Source: Cyclobacteriaceae bacterium
GTDB taxonomy: Bacteria; Bacteroidota; Bacteroidia; Cytophagales; Cyclobacteriaceae
DNA: 64,000 nucleotides
Reading direction: 5' to 3'
Assembly: GCA_020832305.1 (NCBI GenBank)
Contig: JAFIEV010000017.1
Coordinates: 1-64,000 of the forward strand
The position numbers and the translations under genes are program-made. The notes under the pieces were generated by a model. The model was not told where the DNA came from. It saw only the letters and a list, made by a program, of their open reading frames with translations, and made no database searches. Each line of letters opens with the position of its first letter. The first letter of the stretch is position 1. This document shows positions 42,094 through 50,829 of this stretch, piece by piece.

Positions 42094-44184
42094 TTATAAA
42101 GCTGGTATTCCATTATCAAAATCTTTTAGCTCGAATTCAACGCGACGATTGAGAATTCGGCCTGCATCTGTTTCATTTGAAGCGGTAGGCTGTAATTCGC
42201 CATAACCCGCAGAGAATAGTCTGTCTTTTTCAACCCCTTTTCCCTGGATATATCTCACAACAGACGCTGCTCTCTTTTCTGAAAGTCGCTGATTGTAAGG
42301 AATAGAACCCATACTGCATGTATGTCCGTTGATTTCAATCCTGATGTCATCGTTATCGAGCAGCAATTCCGATATTTTATCAAGCTCAGGGTACGATACC
42401 GGTCGAATTACGTCACTGTCAAAATCAAATTGAATATTTTTTAAAACAATAGGTTCATTTTTAATAATGGGATCTAAATAAATGTCTTTGACTATTTCAG
42501 CACTTTCTGTGTAGTGGCTTAGGAACAGACTATCTTCTTTAGGGTAAAAACCCCTTGATTTGGCTATAAGCCTGAAGTCCATATTTTGAGGAACCCTTAC
42601 TTTGTATTCTCCTGTGGCAGGGTCACTGTAAACCAATTCAATTTTGTCATCACTGTCCAGAAAGTTTTCAAATTCTATATCAGCACCAATTTTTTCACCG
42701 GTTTTCGAATTATATACAGTGCCTTTTACGATCAAAACAATTTTTGGCCCAACATATTCATAAGGAGAAGTCAGCAATGGTTTTTGGTAATATGGCAACT
42801 TTACCCTATAAATGTCTGTATCGTCCTGGTTTCCCCTCGAAAAATAAGCATATTCATCGTTTTCAGTAAAGTTGAAAAATATATCATCTTCTTTTGAGTT
42901 AAATGAAGCCCCTAAATTTTCAGGTTCTGACCAGTTTGTCCATGTGTCGTCTAAACGTCTGGAAAGAAAAATATCGTATCCACCATAGCCACTGAAACCT
43001 TTTGACGAGAAAAACAGTGTTTTTCCATCCATGGAAAGGAATGGTGCAGCTTCTTCATCCGCTGAATTTACAGATGGCCCAAGATTTTTCGGCTGTGACC
43101 AGGTACCATCTTCCAGTTGAAAACTAACATAAAGGTCTCGGTCGCCATATGAATCTTCTCTCTCTACTGACATCAGCATGGTCTTATTGTCGTCTGTCAG
43201 AAAGTAATTGGCCTTAGGTGAATAATTATACCCGTCACGTATTTTAAGATTTATAGGCTTAGTCCAGCTCCCGTCGGGTTGTTTGGTACTCATAGAAACA
43301 CCATCCATCATTCGGCGTTTGCTGTAGTAAGCATTCCCCAGCAATACTATCATAGAATTTCCATCTGAAGATATAGAGCTTATAAAGTTAGGACCTTTAT
43401 TATTCAAAGGAGGGCCGATATTTTTAGCCGTTTCCCATGGACTATCTACAGAGTCACGATGAGAATACCATATGTCCTCATCGTCTTTTACTCCTCCAAC
43501 ATTATCAGGATGATTTCTTCGGCTGAAGTAAAGGGTTTTTCCATCGGGACTGATCAGAGGCCGCAATTCTTTATATTCGGTGTTAATCTCAGGACCAAGG
43601 GCAACAGGAAGATAGTCATTATTAACATCATCAGTCACATTTATTTCAACAGTTATTGGATCCATACTACTTGAAATACCTACAGCGTCGATTCCAAAAT
43701 ATCCTGGTAATATGCCACCATCAATTACTATTTTCAAAGCTGAAACTTTGTAAGGCGTTGGATCCATGAAAAACCGAAACAATCTCCCTTCAATAGGCAG
43801 GAAAGTTGGAATGAACTCATTTAGCAGATATTCATTGCCCGATTCATCATAAGCATATATATATTTTATGGCGCCGGGATTATTCGTTTCTGCAATGGCA
43901 ATTTGCCTAATGGAGGCAGCATCGTCAAAGCCCACTTTTATAAATTCTTCTGTATTTTTTTTACGTGGAGTCCAGGCATTAGGGCTTAATCCCAGATTGG
44001 GTAATACATTTGGTTTCCCAAGAATTTGTTGCGCGGAATATTGTCTTCTTCCAAATTCAGAAGAATAATCAAGAACTGAACTAGCCCATTGAACATCCTG
44101 GGCAATTACGCTTACTGATATAAGTAAGACGAATAGGGTTAAAGCCCTTTTGATAAGCGTATGTAGTTGTTTAATATTTTTCAT
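42094..44184 (-). CDS. OmpA family protein with PD40 (WD40-like) propeller repeats
   Basis: A 696-residue envelope protein: signal peptide (MKNIKQLHTLIKRALTLFVL ... IAQ), an N-terminal beta region, about five PD40 beta-propeller repeats (residues about 195-480, e.g. PFLSMDGKTLFFSSKGFSG), a carboxypeptidase-regulatory-like domain (about 485-570), and a C-terminal OmpA domain (about 575-690) that binds peptidoglycan. In the OmpA domain the Asp that normally contacts diaminopimelate is Cys623 (GHTCSMGS), while the partner Arg638 remains. The gene follows PorP/SprF by 78 bases; such trios are linked to T9SS cargo attachment. Confidence 0.9.
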   Translation of the reverse strand: MKNIKQLHTLIKRALTLFVLLISVSVIAQDVQWASSVLDYSSEFGRRQYSAQQILGKPNVLPNLGLSPNAWTPRKKNTEEFIKVGFDDAASIRQIAIAETNNPGAIKYIYAYDESGNEYLLNEFIPTFLPIEGRLFRFFMDPTPYKVSALKIVIDGGILPGYFGIDAVGISSSMDPITVEINVTDDVNNDYLPVALGPEINTEYKELRPLISPDGKTLYFSRRNHPDNVGGVKDDEDIWYSHRDSVDSPWETAKNIGPPLNNKGPNFISSISSDGNSMIVLLGNAYYSKRRMMDGVSMSTKQPDGSWTKPINLKIRDGYNYSPKANYFLTDDNKTMLMSVEREDSYGDRDLYVSFQLEDGTWSQPKNLGPSVNSADEEAAPFLSMDGKTLFFSSKGFSGYGGYDIFLSRRLDDTWTNWSEPENLGASFNSKEDDIFFNFTENDEYAYFSRGNQDDTDIYRVKLPYYQKPLLTSPYEYVGPKIVLIVKGTVYNSKTGEKIGADIEFENFLDSDDKIELVYSDPATGEYKVRVPQNMDFRLIAKSRGFYPKEDSLFLSHYTESAEIVKDIYLDPIIKNEPIVLKNIQFDFDSDVIRPVSYPELDKISELLLDNDDIRIEINGHTCSMGSIPYNQRLSEKRAASVVRYIQGKGVEKDRLFSAGYGELQPTASNETDAGRILNRRVEFELKDFDNGIPAL

Positions 44185-44262
44185 AAGCCCGGCGACTAAA
44201 TTTCAATGCAGTATGTAAATTTTATAAAACTAATCAAAACTTTGAGTTATTATTTTATGATA

Positions 44263-45306
44263 TTAGTAACGTACTTTCGGAGGAGCGGGAGTATAAAACC
44301 TGTATCCCATTGATATTTCATAAGATCCGGGTCCCCGGTTGTTATATCTCAGAGACGTAACGTTCCAGTCATAGCTAAATCCAACCTGAAAATTGTTAGT
44401 TACAAACTCAAGACTCGCAATGAAAGAATCATCAATACGGTGCCATGCGCCAATCCTTGTAAGCATATTGGTTAGTGCACCTGATGCTTCATATGGTAAC
44501 ATATAAGACAGGAAAGCACCAATATTTGTTTGGTTTACACCATCCTGAAACATGCTGAGCACATTTGCTGAAATACTTGCTTTTTCGCTAAGATAAAATA
44601 CGGAGCCACCATGTAACTTATATAGAACCGGTAATCTGCTACTTATTCCGTCAAGGACTGATTCATCCGGAGTATTTAAGTGGGCTGCAGCAAATCCTGC
44701 ATACACAGATCTGATTATTTTGTCGTTGGATGCAGGATAATATCGATAAAAAGCACCGGCAGTTAAATCCAAAAACAAACTATTATCCAACTGATCAATA
44801 TCTGAAGGTACAATAGTATTGTCGAAGCCTATAAAAGGGTTGTACTGCTCGCCCCAGCGCAAGTTGTTTTTGTCTATACGTTTTTGAATAAAACCAGCCT
44901 GAAGAGCAAAAGTCAAACGGCTGGTATACGTTTCACTCAATTGCAGATTATAGGCAAAAGATGCATTTCCACCGTAAGTTTTCAGATTTCTGGATTCACC
45001 ACTCATATCTCCGTAAAATGAGACACCAAAGCCTCCAATATGTCCGGCAGGTCTTCGGTGTTTATCTTTATAATAGGGAACCATAAGAGAAGCCTGATGT
45101 GTAGTATATGGAAACTCAAGACTTCTCCACTGCGATCGATGTGCAAAATTAAGATATATATCTTCTTCTTCACCAACCAAAGCAGGGTTGAGGTAAACAG
45201 CTGAATTATAGAACTGCGAAAATACCGGGTCCTGTGCCTTGAGATTCAAAGATATTAATCCTGTCAGGCATATCAGAAACAGCTGATTGATAAAAACGGT
45301 TTTCAT
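44263..45306 (-). CDS. PorP/SprF family type IX secretion system membrane protein
   Basis: A 347-residue outer-membrane protein with signal peptide (MKTVFINQLFLICLTGLISL ... KAQ) and the family start DPVFSQFYNSAVYLNPALVG, then an amphipathic beta barrel with GGFGVSFYGDMSG and the closing block SYEISMGYRFYTPAPPKVRY. PorP/SprF proteins accompany type B T9SS cargos and are needed for their secretion or anchoring; SprF acts on the adhesin SprB. It sits between a 1465-residue type B cargo and an OmpA-family protein on one strand. Confidence 0.93.
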   Translation of the reverse strand: MKTVFINQLFLICLTGLISLNLKAQDPVFSQFYNSAVYLNPALVGEEEDIYLNFAHRSQWRSLEFPYTTHQASLMVPYYKDKHRRPAGHIGGFGVSFYGDMSGESRNLKTYGGNASFAYNLQLSETYTSRLTFALQAGFIQKRIDKNNLRWGEQYNPFIGFDNTIVPSDIDQLDNSLFLDLTAGAFYRYYPASNDKIIRSVYAGFAAAHLNTPDESVLDGISSRLPVLYKLHGGSVFYLSEKASISANVLSMFQDGVNQTNIGAFLSYMLPYEASGALTNMLTRIGAWHRIDDSFIASLEFVTNNFQVGFSYDWNVTSLRYNNRGPGSYEISMGYRFYTPAPPKVRY

Positions 45307-45381
45307 TTTATTTTTTAATTTTCAAACCTTTTCTTTTTGTAAGCAACCCATTGGGCTTTAGTGCAATATCATTACTTTAGT

Positions 45382-48300
45382 TTATTTGACCAAAGTTACA
45401 GTGCCAGCAATTTCAAAGTCATCACCTCCAGAGAACTTTCCCTTGACAATCCATGAAAATACATTTAAGGCTTTTTCATCGCCGGCATTGACAGCTCTGC
45501 CATCCCAGCCATTGAGATTGGCCTCAGCAAAACTGCTGGTTTGATACATAATTTTTCCCCAACGGTTTACAATGGTAAATGAAAAATCATTTTCATCAAT
45601 ATTTTCTCCGTAAACTTTTAAGGTTCTGTTTTCAGGGTTTGATGAATACGGGCTAAATGCATTAGGTATGTATAACTGATCTATTATGAATACCTCAATT
45701 TCAACACTTGCTTCAGCACTACATCCATCTTCATCCTCAACATTAAGCCTTATTTCATATATTCCTGTATTGTCGTACTGGTGAAAAACCTGGTTTCCAC
45801 TGGCAGTTTTGTCATCTCCGAAATCCCAGATGTAACCTGTCAGATTCAAATTATCGGCTGTAAATGGGTAAGATGTATTAACCAGAATTTTTTCATCAGG
45901 AAGCAAAATATTAACCAGCAGTTCTTCCTTGATCATTACTTCGAAACTAAGTATTTGAGTACCACAAGTATTAGATATTTCTGCACTAATACTTACTAGT
46001 CCTGTCTGTCCTTCAGATGGAAGATATACCATTTCCTGATTATCAAATGATACGATACTGCCTGTACCGGTAGCTGACCAATTAACTTGATCGATAACTC
46101 CGTCAGCAACCAGGCGTATTGTTATTTCATCTCCGAAACAAGTAACATCGGGGCCTTCCAGACGGGCATTGAGATCTTCGAAAAGATTGTTTACCTCAGC
46201 AGTTCCTTCAGCCGGAGCACTGCAATTTAAATCCGATATACTCACCAGGTTAAAAGCTGTGGTCAAACTAGTTTCGAGCAGAAGTTGATTGTCTATGGTG
46301 GTGTATGTTTTTTCCTCACCATTTTCAAGTATAACCAGCGTCCATGGGGCAGTTCCGGTAAAATCTACGGCAACAGTTGCAGTCTCGTCTCCGCAAATAT
46401 CCCCGCCACCGCTTATAATTGCAGTTGGTAGTGGCTTAATGATTACTTCTGCACTGCCTGAAACAGAACCAGTACAGAAAGCATCACTCACTGAAATTAA
46501 AGAGTAGTTACCCGCTTTATCAGTGATAATTTCAACTTCCCCATTCGATGAATTAATGCTGTACTCTTCAACCCCGTCGGTATAGGTTACAGACCAGGGA
46601 GTATTACCACTAAGTGCAATTTTAAGACTGGCTGTTTCACCTTCACATATGCTTTCATTTCCGGAAATAAGTGCAATAGGTGCAGGTTTATTTATAATAT
46701 TAACTCTTTGACCTGCCTCACCTTCACATAAATTATCTCTGAAAGAAAGTATTTGTAAAACACCGGGTTCTGTTACCATTATAACTAAAACGTCATCAGA
46801 AGTACTAAGTTCCGTAACAGTACCATTAAGATCATACTCAATTACAAATGGAGCCTGTCCCGAAAGGTTAATGGAAATTTCGGTTCCATCTTCATTTTCA
46901 CATAATGTTGCTGAATTGGCAATACTTAGTTCCGGAACATCACTGATAATTACTTCGATTTTTTGGTCAAGTGAAACCGTACAGTTTTCATCAGACACTG
47001 ATATTAGTTCAAAATCGCCTCCAGCTATACCATTTGCCATAAAAGTGTCATCTGTGATACCTGAGGCTTCAATTACCTGGGAACCAACTTTATAGGTAAG
47101 TGTCCAGGGCGCAGATCCTTTGAGAATTACCGGCACCTCTATCTCGCTGCCGACGGGGCTACAACCCGCTGAAAAATCTTCGGCAATGGCAGCTGAGGTT
47201 TCATAGAAATTGACAAATGCTTCACCAGATATTTGCGCTGTGCAATTGACATCTCCGGCCGACGCTATTGTATAAATGCCCGCATCCTTTGTCTTGAAAA
47301 TAAATGTGTTATCATCGGTAGTTATTACTTCACCTGAAACCCCATTTTTTGCAATCACAAAACTCCATGGACCAGTACCTGAAAAGTTCAATTCAAGTTC
47401 TGCTTCCTCTCCAGGGCAGATTTGCTGATCTGAGGTAATCAGGGAAGCTGTTGGGGTATCAAAAAGTTCAAGAATGAATTTTTGGCCAGCAGAACCTTCA
47501 CAGTTTGCATCTTCAAGAAAGATTAGCTCAAATTCTCCTGCATCTGTCAATATAATTGTTCCTTGATTGCTATTGAATGTAGTATCAGATTCCACACCAT
47601 TGAAAGTATATTTTAAATAGAAGGGCGCCTTGCCGGAAAAATTTAAAGGCAAAGAATAATTCCCATCAATTTCACAAATTAAATCAGATTCATTTTCGAA
47701 CGGAAGCAATTCAGGGGCATCGAAAGACTCTATAAAGAATACTTGTTCGAGCTGTGTTGTACAAGCTACATCACTCACTTGAATAAGTGAAATGGTTTGC
47801 CCGACATTGGCACTAATGATAAATATATTACTTTCTATAGCTGATTGGGTGAATTCGTTATCATCGATTTTATAAACGAGCTCCCAGTTACCAGCTCCGG
47901 TTAGTAGTATGGGGACATCAACAGGTGTGCCTTCGTCTTCACAGCCAACTTTAAAATTCGCATCAACTTCAGCTGATGTTGCCGGACTAACAGTTGCTTC
48001 ACCGCTAACTGTTCCCTCACAAAATGCATCACTGATACTTAATAGTGTAAATGTGCCTTTTTGAGTAGGATTTAGAGTTACCATGTTTTCACTGGTAGTT
48101 AGTGTTGTTTCTTCTTCACCATTTCGGGCATACACAAGTGTAAAAGGAGCAGTCCCTGATAATGAAATTTCAATAAATGCGGTTTCATCTTCACATATTA
48201 CTGAATTTCCAGAAATTGCAGCAGATGGTGCACTTTTAAGTATAATTTCTGATGTTTGACCGCCGGCACCAATGCAAAAGGCATCTGAAAATGATGTAAT

Positions 48301-49779
48301 TTCAAAAATCCCGGCTTCATTGAACTCTAATATCAGTTGATTTTCATTTACGGTAGTATCATTGCTTATGCCATTGAAAGTATATCCAATAGTAAAAGGT
48401 GCATTACCTTCAAAAGATATAGGCAGGAAGGCGTTTAAAATGGGTTCGCAAATAAAGACTTCCGATTCCAGGTTTAATTTGGGAGCACTAAATTGGTCAA
48501 TCAGAATTTCCTGATCGAGATCCACTAGACACACTTCATCCTGAATACTCAGGAGTTTAATGAGATTACCTGTAGAAGCCTGGATGTTGTAAACCGGCAA
48601 TTCAATATTTTGGATTATTGTGGGTTCCAGATCATCTATCTGGTAAGTGAGCGTCCATGGCCCGATGCCAGAAAAGTTTACCGGTACTTCAATTTCATCG
48701 AACTCAGTATCACAATCAATTTTGAAAGACGAATCAAACGAGGCAAATGTTCCAACCAGTTGTACATTGGCACCACCATTAATAATACCTGCTCCAAAAC
48801 GGTTTCTTACAGAAGTGAGGACTATTTCACCCTTCATGCTGGTTTCAAAACTAAATAAAGGCGTATCTATTCCTTTAATTTCTTCTACATCAGTGCCATT
48901 TGAATATATAATTTCATAAGGGCCTGGTCCTTTAAACTCGATGGTCAATTCGGCCATGTCGTTGGGAGAACACAGTGTCGTATCACCTGCAAGCAAGGCT
49001 CTTGGCAGCTCAGGAACCATCACAGTATCCAGAGCATTGGGCTCAGCAGTCACATAAAATACAAGGTCGTTAAAGTCCTGATCACCCCCGGGTCTTCTAT
49101 TATCTTCCATACCTACTATCAAGGCATTTTCTTCCGCAAAGCCTAAAAGCACCGTATGTTGCCTGAATCCTACAGGACTAAATGTATTAAATCTTTTATC
49201 CGTAAATATAAGGTGTTTATCGGGGCAAACCGTTCCTGTTGCCTCATTCCATCCTTCGGCAACCAAAAAATAGCCTAAACCGGTCTGAGGCCCGAATCGC
49301 CCCAGTGATACCTTGTCTCCGGGGAAAATGGCATTTCCCTGTTGAATTTTAGGAAAGATGATTATTAAAGAATCAATTTCTTCAATACTTTGAGGAGGGT
49401 TTTGAACGTCAAATGTGTAGAATCCCAGACTATTAATCCAACCTGCGCTCTGCAGTACAAAAGTCAGAAAAACTTCGGCAGAGTCTGTCAATATGGTGTT
49501 GAATTGAAGATCTTCTGACAAAAGTTCAGGTCGGTTGGCTGGAAGGCTTACACCCTCTGGAATCACATTCATAATGTAATCCTTGATGCTGTCGGTAATA
49601 ATATTTTGGCCAATAATGTTGAGAGGACGTCCGTTGGTGTCAAAATCACTTAAATATCTGATTTTTTCATTGATTAGAACGTTACCGCCTTCACATTGAC
49701 CAAAAATGTCTGCCTGGGAAAGCAATACTAAAAACAAGCTCAATATTGCTGTAAAAATTTTTTTGCTGATGTTTTTCAT
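45382..49779 (-). CDS. Large T9SS type B cargo with DUF4114, repeated Ig-like modules and PKD domain
   Basis: A 1465-residue secreted protein. The signal peptide (MKNISKKIFTAILSLFLVLL) is followed by a DUF4114 domain (about 30-248, ending GGDQDFNDLVFYV), then eleven modules of about 85 residues (about 257-1200), each with a Cys near both ends. They are arranged as three A-B-C triplets plus two A modules. One different Ig-like module, a PKD domain (WDFGDDKTASGNQVFHQYD) and a gliding-motility-type C-terminal domain (IPNAFSPYSSNPENRTLKVY ... NRWG ... NGWDGR) follow. That C-terminal domain directs T9SS export. The ATG at 49779 is preferred because the promoter at 49824-49854 lies downstream of the earlier in-frame start. 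It probably acts as a surface adhesin. Confidence 0.93.
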   Translation of the reverse strand: MKNISKKIFTAILSLFLVLLSQADIFGQCEGGNVLINEKIRYLSDFDTNGRPLNIIGQNIITDSIKDYIMNVIPEGVSLPANRPELLSEDLQFNTILTDSAEVFLTFVLQSAGWINSLGFYTFDVQNPPQSIEEIDSLIIIFPKIQQGNAIFPGDKVSLGRFGPQTGLGYFLVAEGWNEATGTVCPDKHLIFTDKRFNTFSPVGFRQHTVLLGFAEENALIVGMEDNRRPGGDQDFNDLVFYVTAEPNALDTVMVPELPRALLAGDTTLCSPNDMAELTIEFKGPGPYEIIYSNGTDVEEIKGIDTPLFSFETSMKGEIVLTSVRNRFGAGIINGGANVQLVGTFASFDSSFKIDCDTEFDEIEVPVNFSGIGPWTLTYQIDDLEPTIIQNIELPVYNIQASTGNLIKLLSIQDEVCLVDLDQEILIDQFSAPKLNLESEVFICEPILNAFLPISFEGNAPFTIGYTFNGISNDTTVNENQLILEFNEAGIFEITSFSDAFCIGAGGQTSEIILKSAPSAAISGNSVICEDETAFIEISLSGTAPFTLVYARNGEEETTLTTSENMVTLNPTQKGTFTLLSISDAFCEGTVSGEATVSPATSAEVDANFKVGCEDEGTPVDVPILLTGAGNWELVYKIDDNEFTQSAIESNIFIISANVGQTISLIQVSDVACTTQLEQVFFIESFDAPELLPFENESDLICEIDGNYSLPLNFSGKAPFYLKYTFNGVESDTTFNSNQGTIILTDAGEFELIFLEDANCEGSAGQKFILELFDTPTASLITSDQQICPGEEAELELNFSGTGPWSFVIAKNGVSGEVITTDDNTFIFKTKDAGIYTIASAGDVNCTAQISGEAFVNFYETSAAIAEDFSAGCSPVGSEIEVPVILKGSAPWTLTYKVGSQVIEASGITDDTFMANGIAGGDFELISVSDENCTVSLDQKIEVIISDVPELSIANSATLCENEDGTEISINLSGQAPFVIEYDLNGTVTELSTSDDVLVIMVTEPGVLQILSFRDNLCEGEAGQRVNIINKPAPIALISGNESICEGETASLKIALSGNTPWSVTYTDGVEEYSINSSNGEVEIITDKAGNYSLISVSDAFCTGSVSGSAEVIIKPLPTAIISGGGDICGDETATVAVDFTGTAPWTLVILENGEEKTYTTIDNQLLLETSLTTAFNLVSISDLNCSAPAEGTAEVNNLFEDLNARLEGPDVTCFGDEITIRLVADGVIDQVNWSATGTGSIVSFDNQEMVYLPSEGQTGLVSISAEISNTCGTQILSFEVMIKEELLVNILLPDEKILVNTSYPFTADNLNLTGYIWDFGDDKTASGNQVFHQYDNTGIYEIRLNVEDEDGCSAEASVEIEVFIIDQLYIPNAFSPYSSNPENRTLKVYGENIDENDFSFTIVNRWGKIMYQTSSFAEANLNGWDGRAVNAGDEKALNVFSWIVKGKFSGGDDFEIAGTVTLVK
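46190..49011 (-). repeat. Coding repeat array: (A-B-C)x3 plus A-A modules
   Basis: Within the T9SS cargo, eleven modules of about 255 bases recur. A-type modules start around ICEGETA or similar and end in DAFCEGTVSG-like blocks. B-type have VPVxLxGxAPWTLTYK. C-type have LSGxAPFxIxYxxNG and DxxCEGxAGQ. Like types recur every third module, giving a super-repeat of about 255 residues. The copies have diverged to perhaps 30-45 percent identity by eye, so this is an old duplication. Confidence 0.75.
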
Positions 49780-49823
49780 ACCCGTGAGGTCTGTTGGTAT
49801 ATAGAAACTTTTTTTGGTTGATG

Positions 49824-49854
49824 CAAATGTATATCTTTTAACTGAAAAACACAA
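49824..49854 (-). promoter_or_regulatory. Promoter of the T9SS cargo operon
   Basis: On the minus strand TTG (49852-49854) and TACATTTG (49824-49831) are 20 bases apart, matching TTG-N19-TAnnTTTG. Transcription would start about 38 bases before the ATG at 49779. The promoter therefore rules out the longer reading frame that starts at 49854. Confidence 0.75.
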
Positions 49855-50174
49855 AAAAACATAAAAATATTTATATCCTTAAATTTCTGTGCAAGATTCT
49901 CCATCAATAATCAGCTAAAATTTTATTGGTTATGATTTTTCGCTAACATTTCTACAAATTAGCAAAATTTGTTACATGTTTATTATTAATATCGAAATAA
50001 AGAAAAAAGTAACCCTTTTTGTTTGGAAGTCTGAAAAAAATATGATGATTTATAAATGCCATTGTAGTTTATGTAATGTGCTGGTTGCATCATTCTTTAT
50101 TTTTACATTGATTTCAGTAGTAAATTTGTCTGTTATGTAAGAATGCTTACACAGGTACGAAATGTTGTGAGAAT
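49855..50174. other. Intergenic stretch without genes
   Basis: This 320-base AT-rich region lies between the cargo promoter and the HD-domain gene. I see no ORF of coding quality, no RNA gene and no clear terminator for the HD gene, although T-rich segments are present. Confidence 0.5.
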
Positions 50175-50798
50175 TTATTTATTATGAATCCAGCTTTTTA
50201 TTTTTCTCTTGAGCACGGAGAGATTTTTTATTTTTTTAGGGCGTAAAAATGTTCGTGCATAATCAGTAAAGTAAGTGTGATTGGTAACAAAGTTACAACT
50301 GGTAGATAACCAGTTTTCGGGTTGTACATAGATTTTATGAGCAAGCATTTCTTCCCTGAGTAATTCGGTTTTTTCGAAAAATTTTTCTGTAGCCAGGTGG
50401 TATAAATCTGCATCACACAAAACCTGTTCGAGTAGATTTTTAGGAGACTGTGGTATTTTGGTTGCCAGAATGCAACTATACACATTTTCGATTTTTTGTA
50501 CCGGGAAAGTGGTTTTGTTTAAAAACTCTCTGGCAAGTTCGGCACTTTTCTTTTCGTGGCCTTCCCTGCCATTATAATAGCCTATGTCATGAAACCATGC
50601 GGCTATAATCACTTGCTCGAGTTGGTCATCATTTAGCATACTTCCTCTGCCGATAATTTCAGCTGCTTCTACAACCTCAAGTGTGTGATTGAGATTGTGA
50701 TAGCACATTTTTTCATCCAGTTTATCAGCGAGAAACCTCTTTACATAAGTTTCTGTCATGCTAATCAGATAAGTTTTAAATTTGTCTGCCTCTGCCAT
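50175..50798 (-). CDS. HD domain-containing protein
   Basis: A 207-residue soluble metal-dependent hydrolase of the HD superfamily. H34/H38 lie in YHNLNHTLEV, the HD pair H70-D71 in AAWFHDIGYYNGREGHE, and a third Asp in LCDADLYHL (about residue 128). Many HD proteins hydrolyse nucleotides or cyclic nucleotides, but this subgroup is uncharacterised. It starts 32 bases after the stop of the nucleotide-cyclase gene on the same strand, which makes a link to cyclic-nucleotide turnover attractive but unproven. It carries no PAS, GAF or HD-GYP motif. Confidence 0.88.
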   Translation of the reverse strand: MAEADKFKTYLISMTETYVKRFLADKLDEKMCYHNLNHTLEVVEAAEIIGRGSMLNDDQLEQVIIAAWFHDIGYYNGREGHEKKSAELAREFLNKTTFPVQKIENVYSCILATKIPQSPKNLLEQVLCDADLYHLATEKFFEKTELLREEMLAHKIYVQPENWLSTSCNFVTNHTYFTDYARTFLRPKKIKNLSVLKRKIKSWIHNK

Positions 50799-50829
50799 AC
50801 AAACCTTTATATTTACAATTCTATTTGAT

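Noticed and set aside
45382-49779. CRISPR or tandem DNA repeat in the large cargo gene
   Set aside because: The repetition is at protein level with diverged DNA. No short exact repeats with spacers are present anywhere in the window.
49780-49854. 25-residue N-terminal extension of the T9SS cargo
   Set aside because: The promoter at 49824-49854 lies within the extension, and the residues precede a complete signal peptide.
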